In this document: in pieces, positions 19,203 to 27,757 of the stretch | Position numbering within the stretch: position 1 is the stretch's first letter | How the letters are laid out: each line of letters begins with the position of its first letter | Source of the DNA: Trypanosoma brucei gambiense DAL972 | Lineage: Eukaryota; Euglenozoa; Kinetoplastea; Trypanosomatida; Trypanosomatidae | NCBI RefSeq assembly: GCF_000210295.1 | Contig: NC_026738.1 | Span: 1,116,001 to 1,180,000, forward strand | DNA length: 64,000 bases | Direction: 5' to 3' | Program-made: the position numbers and the translations under genes | The notes under the pieces: generated by a model | Told to the model about the DNA's origin: nothing | The model's database searches: none | Seen by the model: the letters and a program-made list of their open reading frames with translations, nothing else

Positions 19203-20579
19203 ATGTCCTCTACTTTCTTTGATATGCTTAACAAACGGGCGAAAACCACGTTGCTCTGTATAGGCTTAGACCCACGGGCTGACACTGCAGCGGCAGCAGT
19301 TCTCGAGTGCAAGCGGATTATTGACACCACATCCAACTATGCGGCGGCATATAAGCCGAACGCAGCCTTTTTTGAGTGTTTTGGAGCAGCCGGTTGGTCG
19401 GCACTCGAAGAAGTGATCGCTCACATTCCTCAGGACATTCCCGTTTTGTTGGATGCGAAGCGTGGTGATATCGCTGACACGGCAGAGGCATATGCGAAAT
19501 CTGCCTTCCAACGCCTCAAGGTACACGCCATAACTGCTTCACCATACATGGGGGGTGATTCCCTGCAACCCTTTCTGAAGTACTCATCGAAGGGAGTATT
19601 TGTTTTGTGTAAAACCTCCAACAAGGGTTCCAGTGAGCTTCAATGCCTACAAACAAATGGGCAGTCTCTATATGAAACCATTGCCGAACGTGCTGAGAGA
19701 GTTTGGAATTACAACCGTAATGTCGGTTTGGTTGTTGGTGCCACGGACCCTGTTGCCCTCTCCCGCGCACGAGCATGTGCCCCCACATTGTGGATTTTGG
19801 TTCCTGGTGTTGGAGCACAAGGCGGCGACCTGAAGGCAGCACTGCAAGCTGGGCTGCGTACGGACGGGAGCGGTCTGCTAATTAATGTCTCACGTGCAGT
19901 AACCCAAGCGAAAGATCCGCGCGCGGTGGCACAAAAGCTCTGCGAGGATATTAACCGTATCCGGCTGCGCACAAACAACGTGTCGGAAATGGCAGGCGCA
20001 CTTGTGGCATCGCAATGTGTACGCTTTGGTAAGTTCACTCTGAAGTCAGGGAAAACATCGCCCATTTACATTGATCTGCGCCGTCTCGTAACACATCCGT
20101 TGATAATGCGTTTGGTGGCCCGTCACTACGCGCGTATATTAACCACTATGCAGTTTGACCGCATTGTGGGTTTGCCCTACGCTGCGCTCCCTATTGCGAC
20201 CGCCATTTCACTTGAGATGAATGTTCCTCTTATCTACCCACGCCGGGAGAGGAAAGATTATGGTACGAAGGGTCTCATTGAGGGAGATTTTCAGAAAGGC
20301 GACCGTGTCGTAATTGTTGACGACCTCGTGACAACAGGTGAGACAAAAGTAGAGGCTATTGAGAAGCTGAAGGCAGCCGGGCTTCATATTGTTTCCATAG
20401 TTGTGCTCATTGACCGAGAGATGGGCGCCAAAAAGTTCCTCGGTAGTCTTGGTTATGAGTTCCATGCAGTTGCCACACTTTCTCAATTACTCCCGCTTTG
20501 GTTACAGCAAGGTGCCATTACGGATAAGCAGATGCGAGAAGTCACCGCCTTCATGTTGGAATCCACTAGCAAGCTGTAA
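19203..20579 (+). CDS. UMPS: OMP decarboxylase-orotate phosphoribosyltransferase fusion, glycosomal
   Basis: This 458-residue bifunctional UMP synthase carries the last two steps, orotate + PRPP to OMP and OMP to UMP. The domain order is OMPDC first (1 to about 265) and OPRT second (about 268-458), the reverse of the animal enzyme and typical of kinetoplastids. The OMPDC catalytic motif is DAKRGD (84-89, Lys86). The OPRT PRPP loop is VVIVDDLVTTG (369-379). The last three residues are SKL, a canonical PTS1, so the enzyme should be imported into glycosomes while the earlier enzymes lack such a signal. PEX6, needed for recycling the PTS1 receptor, is encoded at 46827-49772. The start is the first ATG after the predicted acceptor. 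Confidence 0.97.
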   Translation: MSSTFFDMLNKRAKTTLLCIGLDPRADTAAAAVLECKRIIDTTSNYAAAYKPNAAFFECFGAAGWSALEEVIAHIPQDIPVLLDAKRGDIADTAEAYAKSAFQRLKVHAITASPYMGGDSLQPFLKYSSKGVFVLCKTSNKGSSELQCLQTNGQSLYETIAERAERVWNYNRNVGLVVGATDPVALSRARACAPTLWILVPGVGAQGGDLKAALQAGLRTDGSGLLINVSRAVTQAKDPRAVAQKLCEDINRIRLRTNNVSEMAGALVASQCVRFGKFTLKSGKTSPIYIDLRRLVTHPLIMRLVARHYARILTTMQFDRIVGLPYAALPIATAISLEMNVPLIYPRRERKDYGTKGLIEGDFQKGDRVVIVDDLVTTGETKVEAIEKLKAAGLHIVSIVVLIDREMGAKKFLGSLGYEFHAVATLSQLLPLWLQQGAITDKQMREVTAFMLESTSKL

Positions 20580-21699
20580 GTGGGTCGGAGCTCTATGTTT
20601 AAGCTATTGCGGACGTACACACATGTTTTCGTTGCAAATTATTTTCGCATCTACTTCAGATCGTAAGCGTGGGGAGTAATAATAATGCTCCCTCCCATGA
20701 ATTTAAGCAGTTTGGTGAATGAACAATTCGCTTTAAATTGATGGACCATGAAATGCACTTTTACGGTCGCAGCGTTTAACTAAGTGGCGAAGGCAAGTTT
20801 TTAATAATAATAATAATAATAATAATAAAGCAAATAGTAAACTATATGAGACAGCAATGGGGTTTGGGAGGGAAGGTTTAATCGCTTCAAAGGCATTTGT
20901 GTGTATTTGAGGAGGTGATAGCGAAGTTGAGGGGTTCTAATAACTGTAGAGCAGCAATAAAAAAGAGCTAGCAGTTGATCAATTTGCTGTGGTGCCCTCT
21001 GCATTGAAGGGTTTCTGGGATGTATGAAGTTCCATCACTCGGAGCCATCACCTTTCCCTCATTTCTCGTTTACATCCTTTACATGTTGGGTGGTGGCATT
21101 AATTCTTCACTTAACAAATAAACAAAGGGGACTGCAAGAGGAACAATAAGGATATTGTGTGACTTCCCCCGCCCCCCTCTCTCTTCATTTAGTTAGACTG
21201 TCAGTGGATACACACAAGGAAGGTTTCGGATGAGGCTAAAAAGGAAAGAGGATGATGTTAAACGATGAGTATGATAAATATGCGTAATTGCTAATTGGGT
21301 GGACAACAGAGAGAAGCAGAAAATAAAAATGTTGAGACCAGGTTGGAAGTGTTGTGTAGACAGATAAACTGGGTTGTATAGCGTACAGTAATAGCATTGA
21401 CTCTCTTTTGACAACTTACGCTGTTTCCCCCTCTTTTTTTTTCTTTTCACTCCTTCCTTCGTTATGACGCACCACTGGAAAGGCAAATCGCCTTCTTTAC
21501 ACGTTATTTAAACGGTGAAACGACCGGAACTGACAGGGTTGACAACAGAAAAAAAGAGGAAAAGAAAGGAAGGAAGTGTGAGATACCTGCGGTCTCGGAA
21601 CTTGCTAAATTTTCACAGCTATCGAAAACCAGTGGCGATAGTTCTCATAGGGTCGGACGTGAGCTACCGTTTTCTCTGACGTCGGACTCAGACAAATAA
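20580..21699. other. Intergenic spacer
   Basis: No gene is supported. It holds a (TAA)n tract at 20802-20828 and a T/C-rich stretch near 21420-21470. Short frames on both strands have no recognisable domains. Confidence 0.6.
20802..20828. repeat. (TAA)n microsatellite
   Basis: Nine TAA units in the presumed 3' UTR of the OMPDC-OPRT gene. Confidence 0.85.
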
Positions 21700-22683
21700 A
21701 TGGCGGAGCTGCAACCTGTAACTAGTTTGAAGGGGAAGAGCATAATAACCGCAGCTCAGTTCACCCGCCCCGATATTGATGCTCTCATTCGCCTTGCCAC
21801 TGCACTGAAAGAGAAGATATGTGCAGGAGAGGTGTTACGTTTTCTTGAGGGTCGCATCATGACACCTCTATTCTTTGAGGATTCCTCCCGCACGCTTAAT
21901 TCCTTTTGTGCGGCCATGGCGAGGCTTGGAGGTCGCGTTGTGTACTTTAAAGCCGAAACCTCCTCCGTGAACAAAGGCGAGACACTCGGGGATACGGTTC
22001 GTACGCTGGATTCCTACAGTGACGTACTTGTGCTGCGTCACCCAAAGCAGGAGGCCATTACGGAAGCGGTTGCCAAAGCTACGCATCCCGTTTTGAATGC
22101 CGGGAATGGGGCCGGTGAGCATCCAACACAAGCACTTCTCGATGTGTTAACAATACATTCTGAACTGGGCCGCGTTGACGGTAGCACAATCGCGATGATT
22201 GGTGATCTTAAGATGGGACGTACGGTCCACTCACTACTGAAGTTGCTGGTGCGTAACTTTAAAATGAAAACCATCTTCTTTGTTGCGCCGGATGCACTTC
22301 AAATGCCACAGGATGTGGTGGACTCACTAAAGCAGGAAATAGCAGCAAGTGGCGTGACAATTCGAAGTAGCAACTCGCTGACAGAAGAAATTTTGGGACA
22401 ATGCGATGTGTTGTACGCCACCCGTCTGCAGAAGGAGCGCTTTGCCGCAGCGGCTCCGGACGAAGCGAAGGCGTTACAGGCATTTGAAGCGGCAAAGGCG
22501 GATATCGTCATTAATGCCGAGCGCATGAAGAAGGCGAAGGCGAAAATGATTGTCATGCACCCACTTCCCCGTAATGATGAATTGTGCACCAGTGTGGACG
22601 AGGACCCACGCGCGGCATACTTTAGGCAGATGCAGTACGGTATGTATATGCGGATGGCCATACTTTATAGTGTTCTCACCTAA
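21700..22683 (+). CDS. Aspartate carbamoyltransferase
   Basis: This 327-residue enzyme condenses carbamoyl phosphate with aspartate to carbamoyl-aspartate, the second pyrimidine step. The carbamoyl-phosphate loop is FFEDSSRT (58-65), where most family members have FxxxSTRT, so the first Thr of STRT is Ser. The HPTQALLDVLT segment (near residue 141) and HPLPRNDE (287-294) are the other two family signatures. Length is that of a lone catalytic chain, with no regulatory subunit or fusion. It has no PTS1 and is presumably cytosolic. It lies between OMPDC-OPRT and dihydroorotate dehydrogenase, as expected for the kinetoplastid cluster. Confidence 0.96.
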   Translation: MAELQPVTSLKGKSIITAAQFTRPDIDALIRLATALKEKICAGEVLRFLEGRIMTPLFFEDSSRTLNSFCAAMARLGGRVVYFKAETSSVNKGETLGDTVRTLDSYSDVLVLRHPKQEAITEAVAKATHPVLNAGNGAGEHPTQALLDVLTIHSELGRVDGSTIAMIGDLKMGRTVHSLLKLLVRNFKMKTIFFVAPDALQMPQDVVDSLKQEIAASGVTIRSSNSLTEEILGQCDVLYATRLQKERFAAAAPDEAKALQAFEAAKADIVINAERMKKAKAKMIVMHPLPRNDELCTSVDEDPRAAYFRQMQYGMYMRMAILYSVLT

Positions 22684-23492
22684 GGCACAAACGGAAGCAG
22701 GAGTGTAAAAGAGAAAAGAAAGGAACAACAGAGCCCAAGGAGAAACCCACAGGTTGATTGGTTTAACTTCGCTCAATAGAGAGTGGATTAGCACAGTGAG
22801 GGTGTTCAACACGTTAACAAAGTGAGGAAACGATAAGGAGCATCGGCCTCCAGTGGAGCGAATTATTAATATTCGGAAGGTAAATGATCGCATTAATATC
22901 TTGGATGTTGGCAAGAGGATCGGCAGCTGAAATGGTTTAGTGACCGGTTTCCCTTTAATTTTTTTAATCGTGACTTAGCTACAAGCAGGTGGGAGAAAGA
23001 TAAAAGAAAATGGGGGATCACACAACGACCATGAAGGGTCCTGCCACCAAGCGCAACCGAGTAGTTACGTGAGAGTTACAAGTTGCTAGTGAGCGGTAAC
23101 TTAACAATCCACACCCTTGTAACTTTTTAAAAGAAAAATAAAAGAGAAAACACCTGTTAGGGAATATTTCTTGACCTGACCACAGTTTCGTACATCTTTC
23201 CGTTGTCTACCTGGATACCACCCAAAATGCTTTGCGAATCATCCCGTTTTGCCTTTTTTTCTTTTTTTAATTTGTGCGCTTTGAGCCATTGATTCTTCGG
23301 TTTTGACCAATAATTATCAAACATCTCAAGGGGAACACTAACGGGGAAAAGGGTTAAGGGGAAGAGGCACTTAAAGGAAGTACACAACATTTGTCGATAT
23401 TGAAACGAAACGAGGGAGTCAGTACATCCACGCAACTGAGTGAGGTGTGGTAGTAGTGCAACCGTAAACGCATACGCAAAGGGAAAAGTAAC
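22684..23492. other. Intergenic spacer
   Basis: No gene is supported in 0.8 kb. Antisense frames here lack recognisable domains. Pyrimidine runs near 22955 and 23250 are possible splice signals for the next gene. Confidence 0.55.
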
Positions 23493-24434
23493 ATGAGTTT
23501 GAAAGTTAATATTCTCGGACATGAGTTTTCCAACCCGTTTATGAATGCTGCGGGAGTTCTCTGCACAACGGAGGAGGACTTGCGTCGCATGACGGAGAGC
23601 GAAAGTGGTTCACTTATTGGAAAGAGTTGCACACTCGCCCCTCGTACGGGTAATCCTGAGCCACGCTATTTTGGTTTGCCACTAGGGAGCATTAACTCAA
23701 TGGGGCTTCCAAACCTTGGTGTCGACTTTTATTTGAGTTATGCTGCACAGACGCACGATTACAGTAGGAAGCCGCTGTTCCTCTCCATGTCCGGCTTGTC
23801 TGTAGAGGAGAGCGTGGAGATGGTGAAGAAACTCGTTCCGATAACGAAGGAAAAGGGTACCATTCTTGAACTAAACCTCTCTTGCCCGAATGTACCTGGG
23901 AAACCACAGGTCGGATATGACTTTGACACAACACGTACGTATCTTCAGAAGGTGTCTGAGGCGTACGGTTTACCGTTTGGGGTGAAGATGCCACCCTATT
24001 TTGATATTGCTCACTTTGACATGGCAGCGGCCGTGCTAAACGATTTTCCTCTCGTGAAGTTTATCACGTGTGTGAACAGTATCGGGAACGGCCTCGTCAT
24101 CGATCCAGCCACCGAGACAGTCGTGATAAAACCTAAGCAGGGATTCGGTGGACTTGGAGGGAAATACATTCTCCCAACTGCACTAGCGAATGTGAATGCC
24201 TTTTTCCGTCGTTGCCCCGACAAGTTGGTGTTCGGATGTGGCGGTGTTTACAGTGGAGAAGAAGCTTTTCTACACATCCTCGCCGGTGCCTCTATGGTAC
24301 AAGTCGGCACTGCTCTGCATGATGAAGGTCCCATCATATTTGCTCGACTCAACAAGGAACTGCAAGAAATTATGACAAGCAAGGGGTATAAAACCCTTGA
24401 TGAGTTCCGCGGACGCGTGAAGACAATGGATTGA
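23493..24434 (+). CDS. DHODH: Dihydroorotate dehydrogenase (fumarate), class 1A
   Basis: This 313-residue FMN enzyme oxidises dihydroorotate to orotate using fumarate, the fourth pyrimidine step. The catalytic loop NLSCPNVPGKPQ carries the active-site Cys131, and Cys rather than Ser marks the soluble class 1 type. FMN-site glycines follow in FGCGGVYSGEEA and ASMVQVGTAL. There is no N-terminal membrane helix or mitochondrial targeting segment, in contrast to class 2 enzymes, so a cytosolic location independent of the respiratory chain is expected. This class-1A enzyme is thought to have a bacterial origin in trypanosomatids. The start has only four residues before the first beta strand (KVNILG), as usual for the class. 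Confidence 0.96.
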   Translation: MSLKVNILGHEFSNPFMNAAGVLCTTEEDLRRMTESESGSLIGKSCTLAPRTGNPEPRYFGLPLGSINSMGLPNLGVDFYLSYAAQTHDYSRKPLFLSMSGLSVEESVEMVKKLVPITKEKGTILELNLSCPNVPGKPQVGYDFDTTRTYLQKVSEAYGLPFGVKMPPYFDIAHFDMAAAVLNDFPLVKFITCVNSIGNGLVIDPATETVVIKPKQGFGGLGGKYILPTALANVNAFFRRCPDKLVFGCGGVYSGEEAFLHILAGASMVQVGTALHDEGPIIFARLNKELQEIMTSKGYKTLDEFRGRVKTMD

Positions 24435-25440
24435 GGCATACATGGGTGTTGATCAGCATGCAATTACGCTTAAGAACGTACACACCGACGGATATGGGCT
24501 TGTAACAAGGCATACAAAATGCGTTATTGAGTCTAACATTCTCTGATATAGTGTTTAAGTACGAAAACGAGTTAAGGGACGAATTGCGCCGATATGACAA
24601 AATGTTCTGCCTCATTATTTCTTACTCTGTAGGGCCACGATTATCCCTCTTTACACATCTTTTCGTGGTTCTTTCTCCCATTTTTCCCCGTTTTGAATTG
24701 TTGTGTTAATGGAAAATTGTGCCCCTTGTGAAAGTGGATGCAGGGCAATAAAAAGCATTACATCTCCGATGAAGGTAAGGGGCGAACTATTGACGTCTGG
24801 CTTGTGAATGGCGTATCTCTAACTTGTGTCTTTCTCGTCCTCTCCATGCTGTTACCTTTGGCACACCTCTATCTTCTTTGTTAGCCCTCACAACCGTTTT
24901 CCCCTTTCTTCATCTATAAGTTAGTTGTGCACTCAGCACTATTCGTGCAGAATGTAGCTTCTAGTTATGCGCCAGCTTCTCTTTTTATCCAATTTCGTGT
25001 ACCGACAGCACATCTTCCTATCTTTCACCACGGGGGTTGAAGGCGTTATCGTCGCCACAAGCTTTGCAGATGTTTTACCGCTGTTCCGTGAATTATTTGC
25101 GATTGAATGGGAAGCGGAAGGATAGTAGTTTTATATCTGTTTTTTTTATTTTTTAATGAATATTTGATTGTGTTAGGGAAAGTGTGGATGCCTCAGTGTC
25201 AACTTTCGGCCGGTTGTGTGGTGACACGCCAGCTCCGCTGAATATTTTACATAGCCTTTGCTGCATCGGGTGCCTCATGTGTATACACGGGTCTTACAAT
25301 GATGTTTTTTTTTGTTTCTTTCATCATAATTATCATCAAACTCAATGTATTTACCTGTATTTCTTTTAATTGCTTTTTCCTGATTACATTTTTTTTTTTG
25401 GTGGTACAAGGGGGTATCAGAAACCTTTTTAGAAATCCTA
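24435..25440. other. Intergenic spacer at the end of the pyrimidine cluster
   Basis: No gene is supported in 1 kb. It contains T-rich runs and the acceptor predicted at 25389-25410. Confidence 0.6.
25389..25410 (+). promoter_or_regulatory. Predicted trans-splice acceptor
   Basis: A T11 tract is followed by AG at 25409-25410, 30 nt before the ATG at 25441, which supports that start. Confidence 0.55.
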
Positions 25441-27168
25441 ATGCATGGAGCTTCAGTCGGAGCCACTACTTCGATGCTGTCAGCCGCGGTCGAGTTGGGA
25501 ACCAGTCAGAGACAGTTGATGCGAACCAGGTGTTTTCGTTCCGCTTTGCGCTGTGGCTTCAGGGCGGTGCCGCCCCTCTTGTTTACCGATTGCTCGCAAT
25601 TTCTGCACCAGCAACGCAATGCAAGTAGCTTTAACAAGTTTGAGGCGGTCTCCTATGCGGGTCGTTCTCGCAATGTGGCGAATGCTTTTAACCCACTAGA
25701 GTTAAATTTGTTTGACGATCCGACTGGTGGCCTTACTGCTGGTCCTGCGGAGGAGCTTCCATCTACTGATATCGCGAGCCAGGTCCGGCTTTGTGTTGCC
25801 ACATACTCTCGTCATCACTATTACCTGCTCTTCACGCCTTTTGTAGACGTTATGTCGATTGTTTTCCAACTTGGTTTGGCTCCGAATGTGGCGCGACCTG
25901 GTGAAGTGATGGCTCGATGGTTCACAGATGCTGTGGCAACATTGCAGAACCCTTCTTGTATGGAAGAGGTGATGGGGTTGAAAGCATGGCAACGACTCTG
26001 CGAGGGACTTGATAAATTCTATGAAGATGTGGAACCGGTAATGCCGCTTACCGCTGCTGTGCGAAAACATGGGCTACCGGAGAACTTGTTGGTACCTTTC
26101 ATGAGACAACTTGCTATGGATTTGTTGCTACCGGCGCGCAGGCGAGGAGTTGTGGAGATCTTACCAGGGTTGATATTAGGTCTTGCTAACGGAAGAGCAC
26201 CTCCGGAACTTGGATTTCCGGAGGCTGCGGGAGCAGCCGCATCGACGTCCACAGCGTTAAAGGGTGCTGCTGAGGAGCTGCAACGAAAGCGAGCCACCAT
26301 GGCGGCAGATCTCTTCCTTGGTGTAGGGCAGGAAACGGGAAACACGGACTTTGCCTACCTTGGTATTCAGCTCCTGCGCGCAAACGACATCGCAGTCCCT
26401 TTCCCAAAGCAAAAGCAACTGACCAATGTTTTTTCCGCTGCAACAAGAATTCAAACAGATTGGCAGATGCGGGTGAGCGGCCAACTTATGGAGGTGTTGC
26501 CTAAATGGATGGATTACTACAAAACGGTGTATAGCGACAACATGCGTGCCATCAAGAAGTTACACGAGAAAAGTGAGACGATACCGGAGCGGGGTAACAT
26601 CAAAAATCCCGCTGCTTCTCGGGGTAATAAACAATCGCAGCAAACCCAAAAAGGGGGAGACGAATCTGACGAAACACGGTGCACCGACGTTGGAAGTGAC
26701 AATGGCGATGATGGTATGCATGACTACTTCACAAGCAACCGGAGGGAAAACATTGCTCGTGTTGCCGATCTAGAGAGTCGTATTGAGGAGTGCGTACGGA
26801 AGAGAGACATTGAGTGGCGTGACGACGGTGATCAATTGTATGGTCGGTTCAAGCGGAAGAAGTCCCTGGCTGCTGGAGGGTCTTTAAAAAATGACGTGAC
26901 TAGTGAAGACGTGGCGGAAGGAAAAGATCAATGTAGTGTAAAAGTGGTTGACGCGGAAGGTTTGGTTAAGGCGCAGAGGCAGACAAGTATGGATTTGGGG
27001 GATGAGGATTGCGCTGATGTCGCTTCTAGGTTCAGGGTTTCCACCAATCAGGCACCACCTGAGCACTTAAAAAAAGGTATGGCTGAAGACAACGCGTTCA
27101 AGAGCGCCTCGAAATACCATAGGGGAACCATTAACAATTGCGAAGAGGAAGAAATATGGGAACTGTAA
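25441..27168 (+). CDS. Hypothetical protein, possibly mitochondrial
   Basis: I do not recognise this 575-residue protein. Its first 60 residues are rich in Arg, Ser, Ala and Leu and almost free of acidic residues, as in a mitochondrial presequence. Residues about 100-360 look globular and largely helical, with alternating hydrophobic segments. From about 375 on it is low-complexity and charged, with many Lys, Glu, Asp, Gln and Ser, and probably disordered, apart from a possible helix near ARVADLESRIEECVRKR. It ends in an acidic EEEEIWEL tail. No catalytic motif stands out. It lies between DHODH and XRNB with normal spacing. A role in the mitochondrial gene-expression machinery is a guess only. 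Confidence 0.75.
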   Translation: MHGASVGATTSMLSAAVELGTSQRQLMRTRCFRSALRCGFRAVPPLLFTDCSQFLHQQRNASSFNKFEAVSYAGRSRNVANAFNPLELNLFDDPTGGLTAGPAEELPSTDIASQVRLCVATYSRHHYYLLFTPFVDVMSIVFQLGLAPNVARPGEVMARWFTDAVATLQNPSCMEEVMGLKAWQRLCEGLDKFYEDVEPVMPLTAAVRKHGLPENLLVPFMRQLAMDLLLPARRRGVVEILPGLILGLANGRAPPELGFPEAAGAAASTSTALKGAAEELQRKRATMAADLFLGVGQETGNTDFAYLGIQLLRANDIAVPFPKQKQLTNVFSAATRIQTDWQMRVSGQLMEVLPKWMDYYKTVYSDNMRAIKKLHEKSETIPERGNIKNPAASRGNKQSQQTQKGGDESDETRCTDVGSDNGDDGMHDYFTSNRRENIARVADLESRIEECVRKRDIEWRDDGDQLYGRFKRKKSLAAGGSLKNDVTSEDVAEGKDQCSVKVVDAEGLVKAQRQTSMDLGDEDCADVASRFRVSTNQAPPEHLKKGMAEDNAFKSASKYHRGTINNCEEEEIWEL

Positions 27169-27757
27169 GCCCTTTAAATGAATTTTTTTTTATGTGTGTG
27201 TGTATATGCTCGTGTAAAGTGTGGACAGCCGTATCTCAGGGCACTAAAACTATTCGTCTTTTTTTTTTTTTAATGCCCGCGTTGATTCTTTGTTTTAATG
27301 GTGTCCCTACTGATAATCTGTGTGTTTACGTTTCATAAGAACCTTCATGGCGACGTACAACGGATAAATTTCCGATTTCGACCGTATGTGCCACTGCTAA
27401 TGTGTATTTTAGACAGTCCGAATAATGTTGTCCACCATGCATCACCGCGTACCAGCGTTTGCACGGGGAATCAGTGTTTAGTTCTCCAGTTATATCGCTT
27501 GGGTAAAGAGTCGTGGAGAATTATTCGTCACACTTCCAGTTATTTGGTATATGTAAATATGCATACACGTAATCTTCTCTTGTGGTATGTTATGTTTTTT
27601 TTTTTTGCTTCTTTAGGATTCCTCCACGGTAGTGCAAACTGCGACTTGAGTGCACGGATAACAGTACGCAAATAACAGCGGTTATAGTGAGCGAAGGCGT
27701 GAGGAAATCCCAACTGACACAGTGCACGTTTGCCGCTTAGCCGGGTCGCCAAGGTAA
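27169..27757. other. Intergenic spacer
   Basis: No gene is supported. It holds T11-12 runs near 27260 and 27596. The second is followed by CTTCTTTAG (AG near 27615), a candidate acceptor for XRNB. Confidence 0.55.
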
